Below, one piece after another: positions 44,607 through 55,298 of a DNA stretch of 64,000 nt. The DNA is from Scytalidium lignicola (Eukaryota; Ascomycota; Leotiomycetes): NCBI GenBank assembly GCA_002812745.2, contig NCSJ02000058.1, forward strand, positions 1-64,000. The letters are read 5' to 3'. The position numbers and the translations under genes were made by a program. Within the stretch, counting starts at the first letter, position 1; every line of letters starts with the position of its first letter. The notes below the pieces were generated by a model. That model searched no databases. It saw only the letters and a program-made list of their open reading frames with translations, and was not told where the DNA came from.

Positions 44607-45710
44607 TTATATATTGCTCTTCAAGTCAGACCAGAGCAGCTTCTTTACATTTCCTCCAAGAACACCTTTTATAGTCTCCTCGTCCCATTGTAAACCCTTA
44701 CCGTCCTGGCCCACCCTCATACCAATATCCATATCTTTAATGGCCTGATGGACTTTCACCTCCTTATAAAACGGATGATCTGTCCCATACAAAAGTCTAT
44801 CCGGGCCGACAAATCTGAGCAACCCGTAAATCTGATCCGGAAAAGGATACCCTGCGAGGTCGAAAAAGACCCGAGTCTGAAAGACTTTCTTCACTTCTTC
44901 TGGCGAAAGTGTGACACTAGGGCTTGTCCCAGGAAAGGTTTGGTTAACATAGCCGGTGATCCGTGATAGCAGAGGCGGAAGTGCCGCACCACAATGAGGG
45001 ATTATATATTTAATGTTCGGATAACGATGGAGGGTGCCACTACAGAGGAGACTAGCAACTGCCCTAGTTGTATCAAAGGGGAATTCGAGCATAGGGTTGA
45101 TGAAGGATGGATGAGGTGTCGGCAAGGGTTGTACTTGAGAAGTAGTAAGTGAGGCTGATGAATGAGATCGAATTCGGCAGCAGGTAGGATGCATGAAAAC
45201 GACGGCGCCTCGTGCATTGAATTTTTCAAAAACAGCATCCAGAGATGGGTCACCAAGGTAGATACCATGAGCATTTGTCATGACGGCAAAGCCTTTTGCA
45301 CCCAAGTTGTCGAGGGCATAATCAATCTCGGCTATCGAGCCAGCAACATCTGGTAGTGGCAAACTGGCGAAGAAGGAGAACCGATCTGGATGAGCTTTAC
45401 TGATTTTGGAGAGATCTATATTTGTCTCTCTAGTGAGGTCTCGCCCAAGTACATGATCATCAGGTACCAGATGTGTTCCCGGAGAAGTGATGCTAAGTAC
45501 ACTATGGTTTATTCCTGCACGATCCATCACGGCAATGTGCGCCTCTGGAGTCCAGTCCTACCGCACGAGTTAGAATGGTAGAAAACCCATTGGTCAGAAA
45601 TATTATACCAACACATCGGATACGCCATCACTCTCACCATATCCAAGGTCCATGCAATACTTTTTCCAGTTCGCTGGCACAGCGTGCGAATGGACGTCTA
45701 TTCTCGTCAT
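44607..45710 (-). CDS. Amidohydrolase-2 decarboxylase, 6-MSA decarboxylase-like
   Basis: Two exons (45710-45615 and 45557-44607; intron 57 nt) give 348 residues. The start MTRIDVHSHAVP carries the HxH metal pair (~7 and 9). Further metal/active-site candidates are His in VVFMHPT (~156), His in IPHCGA (~220) and Asp in LLYGTDHPF (~292). WTPEAHIAVMDRAGI and SPGTHLVPDD are close to fungal 6-methylsalicylate decarboxylases and related ACMSD-family enzymes. Members remove CO2 from hydroxylated aromatic acids without a cofactor, using Zn or Mn. Within this cluster it could act on an orsellinate-, salicylate- or picolinate-like acid; that is inference. No targeting signal is seen, so it is probably cytosolic. 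Confidence 0.88.
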
Positions 45711-46834
45711 CTTCAGTAATTTGTCGCGGTCAACAGGAAATCCAACTCTCCTACTTGACTAATTGCCAAACAGAAGTTCAAGGCAACGAGAAGTCGATGA
45801 TAGAAAAACTTTTCAAAGCTCCAATAATGGGAGTAGAAGCTAGGCCTTCAAGTTTCCCCTCTACGAATTAATTTCTATTCCACATCGGACACGACGCCGA
45901 TCTCCGAAGAGCAGTGGGGTGCGGGGAACAACCCAATCTAAATTGACTAGTTATTAGTTAGTGTCTGTTTAGTTAATTAGATTGGTCAGATATAGTGCCA
46001 TAATTGTGTAAGAAAAATGCCAATTTGTAAGAAAAATGGTTGACTATTGATCAATTTGTATAGTCACGTAGTTACTGGAATCGGAATATCGGCTACTACC
46101 CACACCTACTTGCTACCATATTGCCAGCTCACTCTTGCTTATTAGCCTTCCTTCACTCTGTACAGCTAGCACTCTGACATCTTAGACCCGGATCTGGAAT
46201 GGAAGGCTCATATAAAACACGTTCAAAAAAAAAGCTAGTAAATCAATTTCTGTATTTTAAGCGATTACAAGCTCAACGTGAAGAGTGACAAGATCAGAAA
46301 TCCTGAATTTGTACAAAGCAGTGATATTACTAGTCATGACTTACGCGTGTTCTGTTTAGTACATCTTTCAAGATTACTATAGAGAAATGAAGCGTAGGAA
46401 GGAAACGCTACAAACAAATAATTCTTTCTAAAAGAAAGGCACTTTGTGTGGTTATAGGTGTATTTTGCACTACAGTGCTTACTGCGCCGGAAAAAGAAAC
46501 GTATACCATGGGAATAAACTAGCTTTTGATGAAGTTGTCAATTGTGTTAATAGCCCGAGTAATGGCCAGCTTAGCATATAAAGACCTAGTGCTTAGAGAG
46601 AGGTTGTCAGCAAAGTTAGCATTTACTTATTGTCAAAAAAGCAATCATTGTTGCAAAAAATGGAAAAAAAGCTATAAAAAATAAAAAATAAACTTAAACC
46701 TTGAGAAATCAGTCCACTGGAACTATTTACACACTGTGTAATTTTACTATGGTAGCAGCTTCCATTTGTAAATTAACAAAGTTAAGTTGTTACTTTGTAA
46801 TTGTACAAAAAATTTGCGATAAAATAATGCAAAA
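45711..46834. other. Upstream region of the decarboxylase
   Basis: No gene recognised. Composition becomes A-rich from about 46200. The promoter of the decarboxylase should be within the first few hundred bases; two ATTAGTTAG / TTAGTTAATTAG stretches lie near 45950-45980. Confidence 0.4.
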
Positions 46835-47172
46835 CAGCATAATTAAATCGACTCCCGCCCTCTGCAAAAATCGACCCCTGCTAATCCTGTAATGTTTGTG
46901 CAAAAATATTACAAACAACCAATGAACTGCAATTGACTCGAATAGTTAGTATGTATCAGAATAACATGTTCAAATTAACAGAAACATCGATTTTAGTTAT
47001 ATATCTCTTATAGAAAATTTATTGTAAAATCGTTCAGTTGAAGTAAGAGGAGTTTGGTGTAAAAGTGTTCTCGCTTAAACTCTGCCATTCTCGTCTAAAC
47101 CTTTCTAGCATTTAAGGTAGTTTTGGTGGTTGTAGGAGTCGATTTTGTAGGGTGCGGGAGTCGATTTTAGCT
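46835..47172. mobile_element. MITE-like element with AAATCGACTCC terminal repeats
   Basis: The left end reads TTAAATCGACTCCCGC then AAAAATCGACCCCTG. The right end, read on the minus strand, is CTAAAATCGACTCCCGC then CAAAATCGACTCCTAC. Each end thus carries two copies of AAATCGACTCC about 20 bp apart, inverted between ends. The interior of about 250 bp is AT-rich and non-coding. I could not find a convincing target duplication, so exact ends are uncertain. The same 11-mer, doubled, is in the TIR of the element at 2951-3382, suggesting related families. Confidence 0.65.
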
Positions 47173-47745
47173 GAGGCCTTCTTTTGTCACTGGCAAAATC
47201 GTGGAATATTAAATAGTAAAACACCGTGCACTGTACTGTAGCCTGAGGAGTCTCTGCAGGCGCGCGATTAGGAATATGTTGAATATGGTTCGAGCTTATG
47301 AACTATGGGTCGACTTTATGGACCGATGTGAGCAATGTGGCGAGATCGGTTCCATTGGGCCTATAAATATGACCATACTTGCCCTCTGTATAGTAGTTAA
47401 TTTAGAAGTTTATTTTGCAAATGTATTCTATGAGAACTTTATTACGATCGCCGGCCTATTCTCAAGTTGTCTTTTTGAGGGTATCTGTATCTCTTGAGCA
47501 TTATCTCCAGTTTTTGCTGCTCCACCCTTCAATTTTGCAAAANTGTGCGGCCTCTGCCTGAAGCAATTCCGCCCGGTGCAATTGACCTGTGTAACAGAAT
47601 AGCCGAATAGAGAGTACGAACTACAAAAAAGAACTGGTGCGGGTTAGTTGCATCAGAGAAGTTTCGCTCGGAATATACAGCCTCATGTTACTCAAAGAGA
47701 AATATTAAGAATAATTAGATTCATTAGATTCATCTAGATCTCGTT
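47173..47745. other. Intergenic stretch downstream of the Zn2Cys6 gene
   Basis: Contains a 73-codon plus-strand frame (47276-47497) with a hydrophobic centre but no recognisable family, and an N at about 47543. Probably non-coding. Confidence 0.4.
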
Positions 47746-49675
47746 CTATTTACGAACAGACACCAGACTATTTTGGATTATGCGCGGTATAAGACTTTCG
47801 GAGAGTCTTTTATACGCGTCAAGCATGCCATTCATGCCCGGCCACCTTTCAGCACACCATGAAAGCAAGATAATGCAGGAATTTGAGAGCCTTAAGATCC
47901 CATTGTAATCAATTACTGTTGACCTCCCGTCGGTGTACTTCTCATTGACTGAGATTGTTTGCCCGCTGCCATAAATGACATGTAGGCAGTGAGCCATCAA
48001 TGTCATCGCAGCGAGCCAAATGGAATACGCAGACAGGAAAGTCAAGGGATAAAATGAAAATTCAGTTGTCTCGGGGGCACGAATTATCGTCTCGTACAGT
48101 CTGATAAGCTCGCCAGCCGACCAGTAGCTCTCGGCCCAGAGCACATAGCTCGATGCAGCCTGCGAGGCTGCGTTTCCCAGTGTTGAAATTGTTTGGAGTA
48201 TTAGAGCCTGAAATAGGAAGATGACCGACGAATGAAATAGAAGGTCACAATGAATTAAAGCACAGGATGTGGAGAAATCAGACTTCTGCAACTCCTGATG
48301 CCACTGTGACAGCGCTGCGAAGCGAGTCGAGTACCAGTGGTTATCGTAGAACGGAGCGTGCGCAGGTAGATAGATCTCTTTGTATATCTCGGAGCGGATG
48401 TTCATTAAACGGACAGTATGATCCGAGAAACATAGTTGACCGGGCGCTGTATCTAATGAGGTCCCGAAGAAGGTGGTAACGAGGTTCTCTGGTAGGTCCG
48501 ATGGCCGTCCGAAGTAATGGCCGACGAGGCGTTCGATGGAATATAAGCTCTGAAATAAATTCTTGCGCAATGACATTTGCTGTTCGTCATTTTCTGGCGG
48601 AGTATTACCTTCGGTGTGATAGCCTAGCTGTACGCTTAAGCGACTAGCAAACTCCAGAAGCCTCGAGATGTTACCTTTGCGTGGATATAATAAACAGTAG
48701 ATCATTAGCAACAACATGGCCTGCAGGGAACGCGATGACACTTCCGAGGTAACTTCCTCCACAAACCTCATCGCATCCGAATAGCACCTATTTTTGAGGG
48801 TGACTAGAGCTAATTGATGCTTCGATCGTATAGTAGAGGCAATGGCACAAATCATCAGTACGCGAAAATAGGTATGGGCTTCGTCGCCATGAAGATTAGC
48901 AGGGTCCCATTCATCGCCAGCTGAGAGCCGGAGATAGAGTTCAAGGTCGGCATTCGCAGCATCCTGATCTATGAATGGATAGATTACATTCACGGATTGC
49001 AAGTACAGTTTAATCAGAGATCGCGCGATATTCTCTGAAAGCTCCCCGGTGCCGACTCCAGGACCAGCGCCGCCGTCATTGAGAACACTGCCATCAGCAA
49101 CCAAATGGTTACTCAGCGGCGGAGAGGGAAAGTATATTCCCAGGCTTGAAGCAGCCGTTAACACCTCAACCGTCAAGGTGAAGATAGAGCTTTTGCCGTA
49201 GAATCGCGAGTTGAGACCAGTCTCAGTTGACACGCTGAAGTGATTGTCAAACCCATCATCGATATCCTTTTGTATCACAGCCGGGGAGCACGCCTGCTCT
49301 CCGACCGGTGGCGACTTGATCAAATCCGCAGGTTGATGCTCGAGCAGCCTTTCCTGACGGACAGATGCCAGCGCTGTCGCAGCCCTCGTCGCCCTCAACT
49401 GATCGAGTCTCTGTATAAGGGACTGGAGATAACTGTTAGGTCGTCAGGGGATGCACCCATCATCGAGTGCCACCGCAAACTCACCTCCGTTGCAGCGGGA
49501 GCTGCAGCGCATGGTCGAAGTGGATACATTCAGCTTTGGCACTGTGGCATAGTCGGCATTGGGGTAGATTCGAGTCGCATTTCTTTCGCAGGCGTTGACA
49601 GCGTTGGCAAGTTGGCAGAGACTGAAGAGCGAAGTCGATGTCCTCTGAGGAGAAACTTGAGAAACTCTGTGGCAT
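47746..49675 (-). CDS. Zn2Cys6 fungal transcription factor
   Basis: Two exons (49675-49485 and 49432-47746; intron 52 nt) encode 625 residues. The binuclear zinc cluster CQRCQRLRKKCDSNLPQC...C (Cys at ~23, 26, 33, 40, 43, 50) is near the N-terminus. It is followed directly by a short linker/dimerisation helix SYLQSLIQRLDQL that spans the intron. A fungal middle-homology (Fungal_trans) domain starts around SLIKLYLQSVNVIYPFIDQD (~200-220) and includes RMLEFASRLSVQLGYH-like and NLFQSLYSIERLVGHYFGRP segments. I chose the ATG at 49675 because the zinc cluster lies 22 residues after it. It is divergent from the NCS1 permease across a 752-bp shared promoter, so it may control that gene and the cluster. 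Confidence 0.9.
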
Positions 49676-50427
49676 GATGATGACAGCAACGTATTCAAGG
49701 CATCTCCATCGAAGCGGACCTGCGCGACAGAGGTTAAAGGAGGCTGTGTGTGGTTTGGAGATTGGAAAGATTGATTCGGGGAAGCAGATAAGCCTCAAAA
49801 GCTCGGCCTGTCTCCGCCATTACTACTCTACCCGGGTAACTTAATTAGGTACGGAACCGTACTTGGCATCTGTGCGCCGGTCTGTCAGAGCGAAGGGGGG
49901 GAAATTCCAACCAATTCCACCGTCTACTGTACTCGTGCCCATCATTTTGTGTCCCTCTCTGCGTAGTGTTTGGTAGACTAATTACTGAATCTACTCCGAT
50001 CTATACAAATGGCAAACTCAGATAGATACAGTAAGATATCTTTGATAAGAGTCCGAGGCTCCTTTCTTAGTACTAGTAGAATAGATACCCACTCCGAGCC
50101 TCTCTGTACATCCGTATCCGTAAGCAACAACCAACCGCGCTACTGTACATTCGTGCTCCGTAGGGGGCGGATATGGATGTATCTCGGCCGGGGAACTAAC
50201 CCGCCCCTTGTCCCTCGGAGATTGGCGACTTATTGGTTGTGATAAGGGGGTGACAGAGTTGGATTACGCTCACCGCGCCCATGAAATACTCTCCATGATC
50301 CGTTGATCCCTTTGTTCATGGATGCGATATAATTCCTTTGTTCTCGATCTATTATTCATAGGCAGTCCAAGCTTCCTTTCTTCCTACCTCGACACACTTG
50401 CTGCCCCGGACTTCGACAGCCAGAGCC
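49676..50427. promoter_or_regulatory. Divergent promoter: Zn2Cys6 gene / NCS1 permease
   Basis: 752 bp between two diverging starts. It holds the perfect palindrome TACCCGGGTA at 49829-49838, followed by AC, so the minus strand reads GTTACCCGGGTA. The octamer GTTACCCG recurs in the other divergent promoter of the cluster (55055-55062). CGG/CCG triplets are the usual half-sites of Zn2Cys6 proteins, so this is a candidate site. Regulation itself is inferred. Confidence 0.4.
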
Positions 50428-52295
50428 ATGTCTGAGTTCAAGAACTCCCCCTCCAGCTCCGACGAGGAGAAGGCCATGACCGACAAAGAGGTCTCGAATC
50501 CACCCGGCACCGAGTCGGGAGCCACGGAAGAAGTGCTTGGTACCTTTGCACCTCCAACTAAGCTGCGGGGTGTGGCCAATTGGTTGCAGACGCGTGCGAG
50601 CATCGAAGCCCGTGGCATCGAGCGAGTGCCAGAGTCGCTGCGGCAGCGAAAGGCCTCCTTTAAGGACCTGGCTCAAATCGCCATTGTTTGGTTCTCGGCA
50701 AACTGCACGGCCAATAACATGACCGTCGGTGTACTCGGTCCCATCTCATTCAAGTTGGGCATGAAGGATGCGATGATGTATGAAATCTATTGAGTTAACA
50801 ATTACAATTATGTTTTGATTTTCAATCTGACTCACTTTCTCTAGAATTTGTGCGTTTGGAAATATATTCGGAGCCATGTGCACGGCGTATATCGGTACCT
50901 TTGGACCTATGTCTGGTAACCGAACTTTGGTACGAGTCCCCTCCTCCCCGCCGCACATTCTTGATATAATGGAACTAATATCTGCAAGGTCAATGCGCGT
51001 TATACAATGGGATGGTTTCCTTCGAGATTAGCTGCTCTATTCAACGTCGTGGTCCAGATCGGATGGGGTCTGGTGGACTGCCTCGTTGCCGGCTTGATTC
51101 TCGCGGCCGTGAATGGCCATATGTCGGTCATTGTTGGTGTCATTGTCGCTGCTCTGGGCACCTGGGTCATCGTTGTTTTTGGTATTAAATGGTTCCATAT
51201 TTACGAAAAGTGAGACTCTCTTTCATTCAAAATCATCTTTTGGATTGTATTTCTGATTCTCTCCGCCAGATATGCTTGGCTTCCTCAGATCTGTGTCCTA
51301 TTCATCCTCGTCGGAACCGCTGGCCCATTCTTTGATACAGCATCCCAGAGCGTCGGCGAGGGGGCTGTTTTAGCTGGTCATCGTGTTAGCTACTTCTTTT
51401 TGAGCGCCTCGGGAGCTCTTGGCTGGTCTGCCTGTGCATGCGACTTCTTCGTCTACTTTCCTCCCAAGACCTCTCGCTGGGCAATCTTTATATGGACCAC
51501 ACTCGGACTTGCACTGGGCAAGATGTTTTCGGAACTTCTCGGCATCGGACTTGGTAGTGGTCTCCACAAAAATCCGGCATGGGCGAAGGCGTTCGGTGTT
51601 TCTGCCGGCGCTCTGTACGTTGAAGGATTCTCTCCTTTGGGGAATTTTGGTAAATTCTGTTCTGTCATCTTGGCGTTGGGCATTATCGCCAACAACGTAC
51701 CTGGTTCGTACCTTTTTGATTTTGCTTCACGGCGAAGCATCAAACTGATTTTACTACTCTAGGAATTTACGCCGCATCCATCTCTTTCCAGCTTCTCGAT
51801 CGCTCCTTTGCTCGCTTGCCCCGTCTCTTCTGGGGTACCGTGTCAACCATCATTTTCACCGTATGCGCTATCGCTGGCCGAGCACATTTACTCCAAATTT
51901 TCATCAACTTCCTGTCTCTTATCGGCTACTGGACGATAATCTGGATTACGATAACAGCCGAAGAAGAATTCATCTTCCGAAGGAAGCTGGGATGGGATTG
52001 GACTGCCTGGAATGATCGGAAACGCCTTCCCATTGGCGCTGCAGCTCTGACAGCATTCTGTATTGGGTGGGTTGGGGCGGTTATGTGTATGGACCAGGTG
52101 TGTAATCTCATCTCATCTGCCCTAGTTGTGGAGAGAATATTTGCTAATATCATCGGTGCGTAGGATTATTACACAGGCCCCATTGCATCCTTGATTGGAG
52201 ATGGAGGCGATATTGGCCTTCCTGTGGCCGCCTCCTGGACTGCCCTTGTATATGCACCGTTACGGTATTTAGAAATCAAGCGATTTGGACGCTGA
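50428..52295 (+). CDS. NCS1 purine/cytosine permease-like transporter
   Basis: Six exons (50428-50777, 50845-50929, 50989-51209, 51270-51703, 51763-52097, 52164-52295; introns 59-67 nt, the fourth with donor GTTCGT) give 518 residues. A hydrophilic N-terminus of ~80 residues contains RGIERVPESLRQRK. WFSANCTANNMTVGVLGPIS is the first span with the NCS1 signature. FGNIFGAMCTAYIGTFGP, GNRTLVNARYTMGWFPS and about ten further hydrophobic segments follow. This matches the Fcy2/FcyB-like branch of NCS1 (Na+/H+-coupled import of cytosine, purines and related heterocycles at the plasma membrane). Substrate cannot be assigned; its presence suggests the cluster handles an imported N-heterocycle or similar small ring compound. 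Confidence 0.9.
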
Positions 52296-52567
52296 TTTCA
52301 TTCTTAATTATTTTTATTTTTTTGCCTACGTTTTAATTAGAAGTCGTTTAATGCGTTCAATACCGAGCGCCCCCAGGTACCAAATGTTACTGGGCTTTAT
52401 CATGTACGCGACTTTTGAAGTAGAGTTACTAAATATCGTAATATAAGCAATAAAATAATAATAGTTTTATAAGAATATATAATATGCACGAGAATCCTCC
52501 ATTACCCCCTACACAGCACTTCCTACGTGTGGCCTTCAGTAAACATTGAGGTTTAAGGTCCAATTAA
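52296..52567. other. 3' flank of the permease
   Basis: AT-rich tail region with poly-T stretches likely including the polyadenylation area; no gene. Confidence 0.4.
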
Positions 52568-52843
52568 CGAGCCTGCTCCCGTAAGTCTGTGCTTTTTTGA
52601 GCCTGAAGGCCCCTAACTGGAACTTTGAATTGATTATTTCTTTATTGTTTTGAAAATTCTCAACGGCATAACAAAGTTTACCTTATTTTATGTTAAATAA
52701 CGAAGGCTTATAGAATTCTTACATGTGGTTATTTAATAATAAAATATTCAACTTGTTGACTTTGAGGTTTCGAAGTGTATAAACCGTTAAAATATCGCTT
52801 TATTTCAGACTCAAAAAAACACAGACTTACAGGAGCAGGCTCG
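52568..52843. mobile_element. 276-bp MITE with 40-bp TIRs and TAA target duplication
   Basis: The left end CGAGCCTGCTCCCGTAAGTC and the right end read on the minus strand CGAGCCTGCTCCTGTAAGTC continue as TGTGCTTTTTTGAGCCTGA and TGTGTTTTTTTGAGTCTGA. That makes about 39-bp inverted repeats with four transitions. TAA flanks both sides (52565-52567 and 52844-52846). A 3-bp TWA duplication is typical of PIF/Harbinger elements. The interior is AT-rich and non-coding. It lies between the tails of two convergent genes. Confidence 0.8.
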
Positions 52844-53092
52844 TAAGCCACCTAATCAGATACATAGCCTCAAAGATGATATAAGATACGGAGTAATTTG
52901 TCGGGAGATAACCAAAAATAAGCGGTTTGCATACTTGTAGTTTACTAACTGTTCATTTGAGGATTTGTCAAGATCAATTTAATTAACTAATCTGAAACAT
53001 GGATGTACTCAAAACGACCGCCGAGGGGTGTTATATATAATTCTGGTATAACAATAACATTAATACAAATCTTTCATATCACTCTGGATTGA

Positions 53093-54704
53093 CTATAGTC
53101 TTGCCTGTACATCCTGTGGCCAGTGAGCCTCAACGTCCTCCTCACAACTATATCCGAACAACCACCATCCGGCACCATGCCTTCTCCACGTCAGTGGGTC
53201 ATCGCCCTTCTTCAATCCATCCGGTATAGGGCTGTTGGGACCTGTGTCGGCATCACCAAAGGCCTTCATCCTTCTGTCTCTCTCCCGCTGTTCTTCCCCG
53301 TCTTTGAGGTGATACATGTACTGCATTTCATAAGCCTTTTCAACAACGGCCTGTGTACGTGGCTTGCGACATTCTTCGTAAACCTTCAGAGCTTTGCTTT
53401 TTTCGGCAGGTGTCTTGGAAGTAATCTTGTCAAGACATAGACCAAGGATAGAAGCGTCTTCTATAGCCATACCAGCACCACTCGCAAGATAAGGAAGCGT
53501 GGCGTGTACCGCGTCGCCTAGCAAGACAAAGGATCCGCTAGGATGAAACCACGAAGGTGAGTCTGGAGTCGGAATGCGCGTACAAAGACGCCATTTCGTC
53601 ACTGACTTGCAACTGTCTAAGATTTTCCGGACGCTGTGAGAATAGATAATGAGTCAGTCACTTTCCAAACGCCAAAGTTGAAGTCTGTAATTCATACCGA
53701 GGATCCCAATCTTTGAACATATTGCGCATATGCTCGATGTCACCTTCCTGTGTCATAACGCCTTCCGGCAAATCATCAGGAACAAGAAGAACCATGTTGA
53801 ACACCTTCCCGCCTCGGAGAACGTACGAAACTAAGTCAAAAGTATTCCCAGTTAGTCACCAATTCTTCGCAGAGAGCAATCTCGAGTTCTTAGTTGGGTC
53901 GTGTTATGAAGATAAAAATGAACTTACCAACATGGTTCTCTGGACCGATCCAATAATTCACTTGTGGGTCTAATACAAAGTCTCTTAGCTCTGGGTCCTT
54001 GAGCATCTCATCGCTGTCCACGAGTAATCGGTACGCCATGTCTCCGGATCTGACTGCCGGGTCTTTCCTGCCAACCAGAATATTACGAAGGCTGCTATGG
54101 ACACCATCTGCTCCTACCACCAAGTCTGCATCTATTGTAGTCCCTCCATTACCGTTGTCTTGTACCAACACGGTGGCATAAGTTCCATCCTCAGATACCT
54201 GCACGTCTTCCACACGGCAATTTTCCCTAACTTCGGCACCCAGCTCCAGAGCTCGCTCTAGAAGACAGTTGTGGAGATTCACTCGATGAAAATCCCAGTA
54301 TGGGGTAGTCCATTCTTCCCGTGTTGAAGCGTGGATGTCCCAGGAAGAAATGGTCTCTCCTCTCCATCCGATCATATTGCAGAGACGTGGAGTGGTCCCT
54401 ATATTTGCAAGCTTGTCGCCCAATCCCCATGAGACCAGGACTCGAGAGCTATTCGCCAACGTTTGTAAGCCGGCACCGATCTCGCCCATTTTGGGGGCAG
54501 ACTCGAGGACCAGTACGGAGTGGCCAGCGAGTCGACATGATACAGCAGTCGCCAAACCACCAAGTCCAGCACCGACGACGACAATCTGCAGACGCCACAC
54601 GTTATCACCATGATCAGTAAACCGCCAGTGTCTATACGTACCTTAAGTTTGGTCTCTTCACTTCTTGTAGTCATCATCCTGTGCCTCGGTAATTCTGGAG
54701 CCAT
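53093..54704 (-). CDS. Salicylate-hydroxylase-like FAD monooxygenase
   Basis: Four exons (54704-54642, 54585-53928, 53830-53698, 53633-53093; introns 56, 97 and 64 nt) give 464 residues. Motifs: dinucleotide fold IVVVGAGLGGLATAVSCRLA (~22-41), an Arg-containing loop MGEIGAGLQTLAN, the DG motif VVGADGVHSSLR (~177-188) and FVLLGDAVHATLPYLASGAG (~320-340) with the GD motif. The set matches salicylate 1-monooxygenase, 6-hydroxynicotinate 3-monooxygenase and FAD-dependent hydroxylases of fungal clusters. The reaction expected is NAD(P)H/O2-dependent ring hydroxylation, possibly decarboxylating. It is divergent from a Zn2Cys6 gene across 594 bp, a common layout for a regulator and its target. All key motifs are intact. 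Confidence 0.9.
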
Positions 54705-55298
54705 CTTGCCCAAGACACAGCTTCTGCTTGCTCCGTTGGTTGAGGAAAATATGTCACTCAAGGTGTCCAGTTCAAAGGGACAAGACAAAATTCGGGTTTA
54801 TGTAAACCACCATGATGCGCAGTTGGAGCGCGTCCATTACTCCGTAAGCTACTAAAACATGCCATTCTCGGGAATATCCGATTTCACGTCTATCTAAATA
54901 ATTCCGTTAGTATGTTATAGTCTTATGTTCGGGTGAGCAATTAGTCCATCTCAAGGCCCCACTGGTTTTGTATGGAAGGCTTTCTCTGCTGTTGAATCCA
55001 TACCCGTTCGAAACAAGTCGATTCTGCTGATTCGGATTCAAGGCAACTTATCGGGTTACCCGTGTGTCAGCAGCCAAGCGTTAACCGGCAATAACGAACG
55101 CACTAGCCGCGCATCTCCGAAACTCTACCCACCATCAGGGGGGATGTTGCTTTTTGGAATCTAAAAAAAACAATACATTTCTAATTTCGAGCAGTCACTC
55201 CAGATTTTCTTTCTCCACTGCACGTGCTTCCACACATCTCTCTAGCTGATGTTCGCTAATTCTTATGTTCATCCTGGATATGAATAAGCACTTAAGTT
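54705..55298. promoter_or_regulatory. Divergent promoter: salicylate hydroxylase-like / Zn2Cys6
   Basis: 594 bp between diverging starts. It carries CGGGTTACCCG at 55052-55062, an inverted repeat of CGGGT around one base, which includes GTTACCCG as in the other divergent promoter. A further GTTAACCGGC lies at about 55079-55088. These are candidate Zn2Cys6 sites by their CGG/CCG content. Confidence 0.4.

Noticed and set aside
47276..47497. 73-codon ORF with hydrophobic centre
   Set aside because: Possible membrane fragment, but no family is recognisable and neighbouring sequence adds nothing.
51400..51748. Second-frame ORFs over the NCS1 permease
   Set aside because: The splice-joined frame gives continuous NCS1 similarity; the others are overlaps.
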